64,000 nt of DNA. Origin: Daucus carota subsp. sativus. Taxonomy: Eukaryota; Streptophyta; Magnoliopsida; Apiales; Apiaceae. Position numbers and translations under genes: made by a program. Every line of letters begins with the position of its first letter. The first letter of the stretch is position 1. The stretch spans positions 55,229,214 through 55,293,213 of the forward strand of contig NC_030381.2 of NCBI RefSeq assembly GCF_001625215.2, read 5' to 3'. Positions 11,172-22,327 of this stretch are shown piece after piece. The notes under the pieces were generated by a model. That model did not search any database and was not told the origin of the DNA. It saw only the letters and a list, made by a program, of their open reading frames with translations.

Positions 11172-13164
11172 TTGCTAATTAACCTGTTTTTCGTAGAAAT
11201 TTAGATATATTAAGATAGAAAATTAAAGGTGGAGAAGTTTTTGCTTTCAGAACAATAATTTTTTTTTGTTATGAGGCCTGGGAGATCATTTTCTTATGTA
11301 CAGTTTGAAATCTGATCTGTGTATTTTCTCTGAAGAACACTGTATTTATTCCTATATTTGTAACTGTAGTGAAGGATAATGAAGTGTTATTTCAATCCTA
11401 AACAATTGCTTACTGCTTAGTTCTATTCATTGTAAACAGTTCTTTTTGAAATTTAAGTAATTGGACTAGTTCACTCCATAACTCATTATAAGTCTCATAA
11501 TAAGCAGGATCTTCTGAATAATTATGGACTTCAATCCTGCAACTCATAGTCATGATAAGCAGATCTCATGTATTCAGAACTTAAATCTAATTTACACGAG
11601 TTCATTCATAATTCTAATTGGATTTTATATCAAGTAGGCTACCGCTACTCATATCGCCAAAAAGTATAAAGTGGCATATAGGTCTTCACGTCAACTTGCT
11701 AATTTGCCATCCTCCTTGATAGATAGTTCTGATTTGCTTTTTAGTGCCGAGAAATTTTTGATAAGGGTTTTATATCAAATCATCCACCAAACTCAGAAAA
11801 ATATATCGATTAGTTACTGATTTTCATGGCAATCCGTTTAAACCATTAAAATACTATTCTATATCATTTGGCTAACATTTTTAAAAAATTTAATTAAAAT
11901 ACTAAAACCACGACTCATTTAAACCAAAAAAAAACTATTATATCAAATTGCCCACTAAAATTTAATTCAAATATTATTATTTAGTGGTTTAAATTTAATT
12001 GCCAGGTTTACAACTCAAATTGTCAAATTTGAGCGTTTAGTGCATGAGCTATTTCATCGTAGAAGCTCAGAAAACTTTCATACTGGGCCTGCAAATATGT
12101 CCGAACCTGAGGCTTGTTGGATCTGATTATAAATGAGTGTGAATGTTGGACTGACTTTAAGTGGGCTTCCTAATAAATCAATCTAACTAATCCTCTTTGA
12201 AGTGGGTAAAACTTTGGGCCAGCCAACCTTAAGTTTTGTATTTGAACACGAGTAATTCAAATTCAAATCTCTGTCGAAACGAACTCAAATCGAAAAGAGC
12301 TGCAATCTCACTAGAATCTCAATAAACTGACGACAATTTTTAGGTTTTAGGTCACATATTTGAAAATTGTGTTCTTAATTATAAATTAGAAAATCCAAAA
12401 ATTTCCTCCTTCTAAAAGTATTCGTTCAATTTTAAATCTTCAGTTACATGAAAAATATATGCAAAAACAAATCGTTTCAATTTTGATTATAGTATTTGTG
12501 AGCTACCCTCTGATCTACATTTTATACCGATCGTTTCACTTTTGGATCGAAATTTTAGAATTTTAAAAGTTCTGACTATATATATAATTAATATTATCTA
12601 TGTCCAAAAATCAATGTTAGATTTGATATTGTCATATATTACTTTCTTCTTTTTGAATTGTTTTCCAAACAAGTTAACATCTACACTTTTTTAGACAAAG
12701 AAATTTTTAAAAAAAATACTGTGTAGAAATATACTTTTTTCGCACCTCAAATTTCAAGTCACGCTTATTTTGGGATAGAAGAAGTATTTTCTAAAAAAAT
12801 TGAAGAAAAAAATTGATATTATATTTTTGTTTGAAAATTAAAAACCCTAAATTTTTACTATTAACACCTCAGGGTAGTATTGATGACACTATTTATTAAA
12901 GTGCGTAAGATCAAGAAACATTAAAGTTAACAAAGTCTAATAAAACACAGATGTCTCAATCACAACTAGTTAAACACATGTTCCATTACATCACAAACTC
13001 AAACCATCCGATCGCCGCAACAAAACAAACACACAAAAACACACACTACTGTGTGTTATTTTCTTGATCACCACCTTGGCCCTGGAAAATATTTCTAACA
13101 AACAAACAAAATTTGTAATTTTTGTATTATTTCTTGATTCACCACCTGCAAACATACATTAATC
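11172..13164. other. Intergenic stretch, F-box/PP2 to LPLAT gene
   Basis: The first 230 bp are the likely 3' UTR and polyadenylation region of the upstream gene. The rest is AT-rich with no gene. Around 12690-12790 there is a decayed stretch whose words (TTAAAAAAAATACTGTGTAGAAATATA, cut short here, then CACCTCAAATTTCAAG) resemble the right half of the Stowaway MITE at 45255-45488. The last 250 bp before 13165 are CA-rich and probably the leader and promoter of the acyltransferase gene; no clear TATA box is seen. Confidence 0.5.
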
Positions 13165-16100
13165 ATGGACCTCAATCTTGGCCCAATGGCATTCATGATC
13201 GGAGTATCAATCCCAGTTCTCAAATTTCTCTTATGTTTTGTTGCTACAATTCCTGTTAGTTTCATCTGGAGGCTTGTTCCAGGTGGCCCATTTGGTAAAA
13301 ATCTTTATGCAGCTCTTACAGGGGTGGTTTTGTCTTATTTTTCATTTGGGTTGTCTTCAAATCTGCATTTTTTGGTTCTTATGGCTGTTGGGTATGGCTC
13401 TATGGTTTTGTATAGACAGAGGTGTGGGCTTGTTGCTTTTGTTTTGGCCATGGCCTATCTCATTGGATGGTATGTTTTTTTTTTCTGAAATTTTGTTGGT
13501 GCTTCATGCATGTGTGTGTGATTGTGTTTCTGTGTTTATTGTTTGGTTTTGGTTAGTTTTGGATTTTGAATTTAGATGTGGTTTAGTAGAATGTGTTTGT
13601 TAAATATGTGACCTCTTGGAAGAGAATTTTGATTTGATTAAAGTGTGTGTCAGTGTGTGTGAGAGAGATATATTTGGATTTTGGTTTAGTAATTAGTTGA
13701 TGAAATTAGCTACAGTAGTTTTTTGCACATTTGAACTTGTTAGTGTCATTTGTGGTTTTTACATGCTTGATATGAATAGGGTCGTAAGATATGGTTTTTA
13801 TATGTGACCCTGGAATATGGGATTGATGCTACATTATGAGTTTTGAGATCAAATTCAGTATAATTTCCGTTTTTTTGTACTGATTGAATACAATGAACGT
13901 TCTTAAATTTTTTTATTTTTCTTTTTACAATTTAGGCTTATATGCCTTACAAATTAGTATTTGTTCTAATACTTCTCGGATGAGCCAGAGTCGAATCGGG
14001 TGTCCCGGGACAACAGAGGATAAACCCGCCACTTGTGCTATCCAATTGTGCTCAAAGTTCTTAGATATTAGTATAACTGAATTGAGTGGCTATTCACATA
14101 TTTATGATTATAACAAATGTTTAGCGCTGTTATTTTTTTAAACTAGTTGATGAGTTTATGTTTCGGGTGCTATCTTGATCCATTGTTAGACTATGTCCGT
14201 TATTTGTAAAGGTAAAAGTTTGTGAATTTTTTTTTTGTTATTCATGCATGGTATTTGTAAATCTTAGAGAATTCATTTATGCCTGTGTAGCCATGTATAC
14301 TACATGAGTGGGGATGCATGGAAGGAAGGCGGTATTGATGCCACTGGTAAGCACCCATCTGTCCTTGTTGGCTGTGATTTTTATGTTAATAGTGCACCTC
14401 AACAAGGATTTGTATTTAATAAAAGTATATGAAACTATTTATAAAGATGAATTAAAGAAGATATACTTGACAGGTTCTGTTTTACTTGGTATAGGAAGAA
14501 ACGGACAAGATATTGATATGACAGGGATGAATTAGGGTTCCTGCTAACTGAACTTCGTTCGAGTAGATATTGATATCATACAGCATCACTTCATTTGAGT
14601 AGATTAGTTCTGGTTGTATGATTGTGTTTGGCACTAGATTTTGGTGGAATTACTCCTAGGACTAGATACGAGACTCTGCATTTCCTAATAGGGTGACTGT
14701 GCCCTAAAGAATGAGTAAGTGAATTAGTGACTTTGTTAATGTGTTTAAGAATTCTGCACTTGCACAATGCCAAGACTTTAGAACGGAAGGTACAGAGGGA
14801 ACTCGTGATAACTTGAACTGTATTTGTAAGACAGACCTCATTCCTTCAAAAGTGATTTAGAAATGAACATTTAAAGCAAATCATGAATATAAATCCTTCG
14901 AGCAACTATGCAAATGCTCTGTTCTTTGTAGGTGATAATGGTTATCATCTATCTCTGAAGTGATAATATATATTAGCTTAACGGTAATCATGAATTGTGA
15001 TAACTCATAACTTATCAATTACTCAGCCAGACAACTGTGCAGGCATTTCGTGTGATATATATTTCTGGGATCGATCTATGAAAATGTATCACTAATGTGA
15101 ATATAAATAAGTGTTACCGTATATGATTTGAGTATATTGACAAGGCCTGTAATAATCTGTGTTCAATTGTGGCATATGTTTGTAGGTGCCTTAATGGTGC
15201 TCACGCTAAAAGTCATTTCTTGTGCAATTAATTATAATGATGGATTACTGAAGGAGGAAGATCTGCGTGAGGCACAGAAGAAAAACCGCTTGCTTAGGTT
15301 ACCTTCTTTAACTGAGTATATGGGATACTGCTTGTGTTGTGGTAGTCACTTTGCCGGTCCAGTTTTTGAGATCAAAGATTATCTTGAATGGACTGAAAGA
15401 AAAGGGGTAAGTTTCCTTCTATAGTTTTCTCCTGCTTTAGAAGTTTCAGTGTATTGAAGATCTTGTTTCCTGTGTGTTTTCTGACCTTGCTTTCTATATT
15501 CTTCTTCACATTTAGTTTTGGACGCCTTCTGATAAGGCAATATCCCCATCTCCATATTGGCCAGCACTCAGAGCAATTCTCCAAGCAGCTATATGTATGG
15601 TTTTGTACTTATACCTTGTACCCCGGTTTCCACTGTCTCGATTTACTGAACCTGTATATCAAGAATGGGGTTTCTGGAAACGAATGGGTTACCAGTACAT
15701 GGTTGGCTTTACTACACGTTGGAAATATTACTTTATCTGGTCAATCTCGGAATCTTCTATCATTATTTCTGGTCTGGGTTTTAGTGGCTGGACAGATACT
15801 TTACCACCAAAACCACGATGGGACCGTGCAAAAAATGTAGACATCTTGGGTGTTGAGTTGGCGAAGAGTTCAGTTCAAGTGCCACTTGTGTGGAATATAC
15901 AAGTCAGTGCCTGGTTACGTCATTGTAAGTTCCACCTCCTTTTTCCCACGTGCATACTTATCTTCTTGTTGCTTATTTGCCACCATATTTTACGGAGCCT
16001 GCAAAAATCAGTATGCAACCTGGTTGGGTAATTGCTCTCTTATGCAGAAGGATTACCTTTAAGAATGATTGAATATGTGTAGACTAATGCTTTTATATTC

Positions 16101-16913
16101 CTTTAGATGTTTACGAAAGACTCGTTCAAAAGGGAAAGAAACCTGGTTTCTTCCAGCTGCTGGCTACACAGACTGTCAGTGCTGTATGGCATGTAAGTTT
16201 TGCTAACATAGATCTCTTATCTCATGTAGAATAAACCAAAAATTGATGGGGATTGTATCTGAGATTGATATTCTTCGCTGTTGAATTTTTTGTGTATTCA
16301 ACTTTTTAACCAGCTTGCATTAGGATATATAGATCGATAGCTCTTTTAAAATTTTCTTAATTAATCCGACTGATTGAGTTCTTCTCCATGTAACAGGGTC
16401 TCTATCCCGGGTACTTTATATTCTTCAGCCAGACAGCTTTGATGATTGCTGGTTCAAGAGGTACGAAGCAGGCATTCATAGTCTGTATTATGATAAGTAC
16501 CTTAGGCATATAATTGTTAAAATACTAACTTATATGTCTTGGAGCAGTCATTTACAGGTGGCAGCAATCTGTTCCTCCAAAAATGGCTATGGCTAAAAAT
16601 ATTCTTGTGTTTATGAACTTTTTGTATACAATTCTGGTTCTTAACTGCTCATGCGTTGGTTTCATAGTAAGTCTTTCATAAATTGCAAAATATACGAGAC
16701 AAATTAATTGACTGCAGAAATGACCAAATAATAGGATAGAGGATTGATACTTTTTTGTCTCGTTTTGTACAGGTACTAAGCCTACATGAAACACTCGCTG
16801 CATACAAGAGTGTATACTTCATTGCAACCATTGTTCCCATAACATTCGTTGTTCTTGGTAAAATTATCAAGCCGGCAAACCCTGCTAGAAAAAAAGCTCA
16901 AAAAGAAGAGTGA
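13165..16913 (+). CDS. LPLAT1/LPCAT: MBOAT lysophospholipid acyltransferase
   Basis: Eight exons (13165-13469, 14291-14346, 15186-15406, 15516-15924, 16107-16192, 16397-16460, 16548-16666, 16773-16913) join in phase to 466 residues, close to the roughly 460 of Arabidopsis LPLAT1/2. It is a polytopic ER membrane enzyme that puts an acyl group from acyl-CoA on lysophosphatidylcholine and other lysophospholipids (Lands cycle). Family blocks are all present: HVYYMSGDAWKEGGID, YCLCCGSHFAGPVFE, the catalytic-histidine motif SAVWHGLYPGY (His about 359, at the exon 5/6 border), and a hydrophobic C-terminus ending in a lysine-rich tail (KKAQKEE). Intron 1 (821 nt) holds a tRNA-like repeat. No defects are seen. 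LPCAT and LPEAT activities cannot be told apart from sequence alone. Confidence 0.95.
13965..14065 (-). repeat. tRNA-like (SINE-type) repeat in LPLAT intron 1
   Basis: On the minus strand, GAGCACAATTGGATAGCA resembles a pol III A box and CCCGATTCGACTCTGGCT a B box, in tRNA-like order. There is no intact cloverleaf or CCA-type end, so a tRNA-derived SINE remnant is more likely than a tRNA gene. The ends are approximate and no target duplication was found. Confidence 0.4.
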
Positions 16914-19113
16914 GGTAGAATTACAATTTTGGATCCTGCAGTTGTTCAATTTAGATTTACAAATCATGCTGTTCTGTAAAAAAAAATTTGGCCTGTCCAT
17001 GTTTGGTGTCCGGGCCTCGTAGGCATGATCTCATTTTAACGAACAAGGCCTATAGGCAAACTTGTAGAGTTGTATACTTATTTAGATCAAAACGAGCAAA
17101 TTCAGGAATTATATTTCTATCTGAATCATTTTTTTCATCTACGCACCAAAATGTCTGAAATATACATCGTACAGTAAAGAAGTAGATAAGTGAGTCAATA
17201 GAAGTCCTGACAGGGCAAATTTGTTTGGATAATGATAATGCACACACTACTAAGCCACCAGAGGGGGGGGAATGGCTGAACATTTTTTCTTTGTTCTGGT
17301 GCATTGATTAGAAGTCTATTTATTCGTTTCCCGAAAGAAAGGGCATGTAAATTGAAGACCAGCACATTGTGCATTTGTGTGAGTTTGTCGGCATATGAGG
17401 TTCTGCAATGAATGTTGAATTACATGCCTGTGCTGCATTAAGGTCGACATAACCAAAGATAAAAGAAGAGTGAGCTGGAGATGAGGGGCCTTCGAGCTCC
17501 ATTCTGTGGTTGTTAGTCCAAGATCATGTCTTGAATGAGGCAGCTGGATGCTGACTTTTTGCCGCCCTGTTGAACATGAAATGCTTGATAGTGGCATGCT
17601 CTCTGGACCACAACTCTCTAGCTGCTACTTCAAAGTTTCTACTTCGGAGAAAAGGAAGTATCAAAAGAAACAACCATGTAGCGGATTTCATGAATATTTA
17701 TCAAAATTTGGGAGTTTTCGGGTTTAGATCATAAAGTAACCGGTCCATCTTAAAGTAACCGTTTATATGGACCGGTAACTTGACGGATATCAGAGCACAG
17801 TTTAAGGGAGTTTCAAGTTCGAGTCCTCCCAGAGTCCCAGATCATAAAGTAACCGGTCCATCTAAAACTAACATCTTATATGTACAGGTTCGGAGCTCGG
17901 TTTAGGGAGGAGTCTCAGGTTCGAGTCCTCCTAGATTTTAAGGTAACTGGTCCATCTAAAAATAACGTTTTATATGGAGGGATAACTTGACAGCCAGGTA
18001 CCAGAGCTCGGTTTAGGGAGGAGTCTCAGGTTCGAGTCCTCCCTCTCCCGTCTGTTTAATGGTTCTGACTACAATAGTAGTAAGCGACAATATATATGGA
18101 CGGGATGCCTAGAAAGTCATGTACTTGCTTGCTCTCGCAATCAGTGATCTCACATCTAGGAGGAAAAGGACAAAGTTTCCTGCTAAGCCTTGTTCATCCC
18201 TTGCATAATGCTATCACAATAATTGTTAATATGTGATTAGTTCCTTGCTACACTCAAGTTATGAACTGGCCTTAACCCCACTTGTGGATGAATAATATGC
18301 AGTCTCTTGGATGTTATGCAACTCAAAGATAAGGTCTCCAGTGTTAAACATGTTCTTCCCCATGGCATGCCACTCTACTACAAAGATAATGGTCCCTTTT
18401 TATGATTGCCAATGAATTATCTTCCACTGTGTACTGATACAATATCCCTTAAATTAATACACTTACCGAACAACAGTAGTCTCAAAATGTACGCAAATCT
18501 TACTCTGATAATAAATTTATCAGTTTTCGTTTAGGATAATGAAATTAAGTAATGCAACGTATTTCAAATTATGTCTCAGAATTTTTTTATCAAATGACGT
18601 GACAGATTAATGGTCGGGATTTCAGCCTACCCTGCAGGAGAAGATGAGAAAGTGTGTTTTGCATCATTGTATTCCCTGTGTGATGGATAAATTCACAGTA
18701 TAATTTTTTTTCATTTACTTTCACTTTTTTCTGTTATTTCATTTTACATGTTAAAAGGAAATGAACTTCAATCTAAAGGCAACATTAAGATTCAGTTGTT
18801 GCCTAAGGAGTATACGACAAATTAATTCAAGCACATTTGTTAATGAATTTTATATACAAGCATCAATTCATAAGCAACTATTTATTTTGGCACCAACCAA
18901 AAAAACATGTCCAAAAAATTATTAAATTTGACTGATTAATCATTACAAGGTATTCAACTTCTAAAATCTACATATATTTCTGAACTAATGTAATAGGATT
19001 AATAAAAAATATTATTATTTTATTTAATATTTCGATCAAGCATTCTGATTAATATTTAGACGACACATTTACCGTTTAAATCTGGGTCCCGATGAAATGG
19101 GGAAAAAAATCAT
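16914..19113. other. Intergenic stretch, LPLAT to BAG gene
   Basis: The first few hundred bases are likely 3' UTR of the acyltransferase gene. Reading frames at 17.05-17.6 kb on the minus strand resemble nothing I know and look accidental. A tandem tRNA-like repeat fills 17.73-18.05 kb. The remainder is AT-rich promoter-side DNA of the BAG gene. Confidence 0.55.
17734..18048 (+). repeat. Three tandem copies of a ~100-bp tRNA-like repeat
   Basis: Three diverged units start near 17734, 17845 and 17939. Each opens with AAGTAACCGGTCCATCT or a variant and ends with a B-box-like GGTTCGAGTCCTCC (copy 1: AGTTCGAGTCCTCC). Copies 2 and 3 also share GAGCTCGGTTTAGGGAGGAG. This looks like a tRNA-related SINE that was tandemly amplified, or a local array built from one. 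No tRNA fold is complete. Confidence 0.65.
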
Positions 19114-19121
19114 TATAAATA
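19114..19121 (+). promoter_or_regulatory. TATA box of the BAG gene
   Basis: TATAAATA lies about 340 bp before the preferred ATG at 19456. It is followed by a CT-rich stretch with two copies of TTCCTCTCTG, as in plant 5' leaders. It implies a leader of about 310 nt. Confidence 0.5.
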
Positions 19122-19455
19122 GATGGTTCTAGTACACATAACAAACAATATTCCTCTCTGCACCCTGCCTTCCCTGACCATTCCTCTCTGCTGTACAATA
19201 TTTGATTATCATCATCATCATACACTTGTGAGGCAATTTCTCTTCTAAAGTAGCCTACAGATGTACACTAGATAGCTAGTTTGGTGTGCTAGCTTGTGAT
19301 CAAATGCAACCATGTGTGTGTTGCTGTTGAGTTTCTGACCATGTGGGTCACAAGTTTGGTTCTTTCTTTATTCTTGGGTTTCCTTCATTAGCTTCCACTT
19401 CAAGTTCTTGAGCCATCATTTCTTAAGTTATCAGTCTCTATATAAGCACTCAGAG

Positions 19456-20824
19456 ATGATGAACATGAAGAGCAAGCCTGCAGGAGTGTTTGCTCCAGCG
19501 CGAGGAATTGGAGGAGCTGGCCTAGAGGGGTATGCACCTTGGGAGATGAGGCCAGGGGGAATGCTGGTTCAGAAAAGGAATTCTGATGCTGATCATGGTT
19601 CGGTTGTGGTTCCGGTTTTTAAAGTGAAAGTGAAACATGGATCATTGTTTCTTGAATTTAGTATCAGTTCTCAAGCAAGCTTTGGTAAATTTAGCAGCAT
19701 TTTTTTTTTAACGTAGGAACCCGCAGCCCCTGGTTCAGGAGGCATAATCATAAATTCTCCTTCCGTTGGGAATCGGACCTGTGACCAAGAGGATAGAAAT
19801 CCCCTATTTAACCAACTGAGCCAACCCTTTTGCAGCATTTTGTTTTGTTGGTTTTTGATTTTTTTGATTGTTTTATTAGTTGGTGACATTTTTTTTGTTG
19901 TTTATGCAGGTGATTTGAAGAAAATGGTGGCAGGGCCTACTGGTTTGCACCCTGAGGAACAGAAGCTAATATTCAAAGATAAAGAACGAGAATCGAGAAC
20001 ATTTCTTGATGTTGCAGGTGTTAGTAATGGTTCTAAAATTGTGCTGATTGAGGATATTGATGCAAGGGAAAGAAGGTTGTTGGAAGCGCGAAAAAATGCT
20101 AAAATTGAGAAGGCGTTGAAGGATATAGCAGAGATTAGTCTGGAAGTTGATAAGTTTGCTAAGCAGGTAATGCTTCTATTTCAACATTTTAACTTGGTGG
20201 CTTTGTTCAGATGTTTAAATTTATTGAAATCGGCAGGTAATAAATTTAGAAACACAAGTCTGCAGTGGCAAGAGGGTTATGGAGAAAACTCTGTTGAATC
20301 TGGTTGAGCAGTTGATGACACAGTTGATCAAACTCGACGAAGTTGCAGGTGATGGAGATGTCAAACTGAAGAGGAGACTACAGGTGAGGAGCGGACACCA
20401 ATTTTTAGTAACTGGATGTCGAGTGTTCAAATCTTAGTCTGAAAATTCTGCAATTTTTTTTATTAAAAGTGTAACTAAGATTGAGGAACTTCACTGTGTG
20501 TTTCTGTAGGTGAAGAGAGTGCAAAAATACATAGAAACTCTAGATGTGCTCAAGATCAGAAACTCGACGATTGAGAATCCGCCACTGCAGCAGCAGCAGA
20601 AAATTACAGCTGGGGAAAAAATGCAGATAAATCCGAATCAGAGGCAACAAGAACAGAACAGAAAGCACAGATTGGCTATGGTGAAGCCAGTTGTGGTAAC
20701 TTCAAACTGGGAAACATTCGATGCTGGCATGTCGACAAAAATGTCGTATCAGAACTCTGAATCTGCAGTTAATTATGGAACTAATAATACAAGTTCTAGG
20801 CCTAGGTGGGAGTATTTTGTGTAA
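19456..20824 (+). CDS. BAG family co-chaperone (ubiquitin-like + BAG domain)
   Basis: Four exons (19456-19684, 19910-20166, 20237-20383, 20510-20824) join in phase to 315 residues. This is a BAG1-4 type regulator of Hsp70: the BAG domain binds the Hsp70 ATPase domain and promotes nucleotide exchange. Visible are EMRPGGMLVQKR, typical of plant BAG1-4; a ubiquitin-like domain (about 52-125, VFKVKVKHGSLFLEF to GSKIVLIED); and a helical BAG domain (about 145-225, LKDIAEISLEVDKFAKQV through VKRVQKYIETLDVLK). The tail is Gln/Asn-rich and ends in RPRWEYFV. An in-frame upstream ATG at 19408 would add 16 residues, but MMNMKSKP is the family-like start. Intron 1 is largely a SINE inserted antisense. 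Confidence 0.93.
19701..19832 (-). mobile_element. tRNA-derived SINE in BAG intron 1, antisense
   Basis: On the minus strand it starts GGGTTGGCTCAGTTGGTTAA (A box), has GGTCACAGGTCCGATTCCC (B box) and ends TTCCTACGTTAAAAAAAAA. It is flanked by a 10-bp direct repeat GCAGCATTTT (19694-19703 and 19832-19841), a retroposition signature. The same family occurs at 22197-22327 in the opposite orientation with the same tail. With its target duplication it makes up more than half of the 225-nt intron. Confidence 0.8.
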
Positions 20825-22196
20825 AACTATATCCATAAATTGCGATTTATAAATATAAGTGAATCGCAATTTCTGTTCCGTTTAAATTAGTACGGAACAG
20901 AAAAACCGTTAAGAATTATTACACAAGTGATCGAAATCTGAGCTATTTAGCGTTTGAAATCTGAGCTATTTAGCGTTTGAAGTAGTGTTTGGAGCTATGT
21001 AACGATCGGAGAATCGATAAGTGATTTTTCTAATAAGAAGCGAGTAATATTCTTGATATTTGCTATTTTATAAGCATTTCGGATTGTTTAGTAACGTTTA
21101 AGACGTAATTAGATAAGATATCATATTGATCATAAATTTTTTGATAGTCTAGTGATAAAAGTTTATCTCGTTTCCTTCTCTTGCCCTCTCGAAAAGGACA
21201 AAAAAGAGGAAGGGATTAATCACTAAGCTGTGAGTGCAACAGTGAATCAGATGAAACCAACAGGAGCCATGAGCAATGAGCAGCAATAATTAGCAAAAAA
21301 ATAAGCAAGTTTACAGGCTGGAAATGGCTAAAAGGTGTTATTATTAGTCCAAGAAGAATCCAGTTCATTGAGACAGTGATATAGTTGATGGAGGTCTTTA
21401 AAGTTTGCTGCTTTATATTGGTGATGTCAGGACGGATCTAGAAATATTTTTTTAAAGTACGCTAAACAAAATTTTGAAAAATATTTATATATTTTCAGAT
21501 TTTTAGGAGAGCACTTCTATAATTTTATAAAATTTAAACTGGTGAAAAAACGTCAATTTTTTTATAACATAACATAATTTAAGATTAATCGTCTCTTTAG
21601 ATAATAAAAGATTGAAAGTTCGAGTAAGTTGAAATGATGCCTGTTTAATATCGAAATTCAAGAATCCGAAAACAATAATAATAAATGGGCATGGCTTGCT
21701 TTTAAAATGACAAACTAGGGGTTGGGGAAGAATCTTCATCATTAATAATGGAGCATCTGTCTATCTGTATGTGCAGATCTGTACATATACAAGCACATAG
21801 ATTTGTATGATGCCATGATGGAGTAGATTAATGAAAAAAGACGGATTAGGCTAGGGATTACTATGTGATTAATTAGTGCTGAGTATCTGATAATTACGTA
21901 TTTTCTCTGCCTTCAGCAAGCCACAGAAGAAATAAAGGTCTGCATGTGATATATGAGCCAAAGCAAAGCCAATTTTATACCGACTGAAATATGTTCTTTA
22001 TTCATGGCTTTGAAGTAAAGAAACTTGAAATATCACATGCACATGCACTTTTGATTTTTATGATTTCGAAAAAACTTTAAATTTGATATAACAAAATGAA
22101 CAGTTATATGAAACACATGTCATATTGCTTTTCAAAATACTAATTTTTCTTTCCAGTTTTCTTCTTCGAATTTTAATATAATCAATCATTTTAGGC

Positions 22197-22327
22197 CCAC
22201 AAGGGTTGGTTCAGCTGGTTAAAGAGAGAACGTGTATCCTTTTGGTCACATGTTCGACTCCCGAAAGAAGCAGAATCGACCAGAGCCTACCCGAGTAGCG
22301 GTTGCGGATTTCTACGTTAAAAAAAAC
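22197..22327 (+). mobile_element. tRNA-derived SINE
   Basis: GGGTTGGTTCAGCTGGTTAA (A box), GGTCACATGTTCGACTCCCG (B box) and a TTTCTACGTTAAAAAAAAC tail match the SINE in BAG intron 1. The body between B box and tail has diverged. No target duplication is clear, so this copy is probably older. Confidence 0.7.

Noticed and set aside
17050..17600. Minus-strand frames behind the LPLAT gene
   Set aside because: Overlapping short frames without domain signals, probably 3' UTR antisense.
19750..19832. tRNA gene candidates at the SINE A/B boxes (also 13.97, 17.8, 22.2 and 51.3 kb)
   Set aside because: A and B boxes are present but no complete cloverleaf could be drawn, and the copies carry SINE bodies or oligo-A tails. 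They fit SINEs, not tRNA genes.
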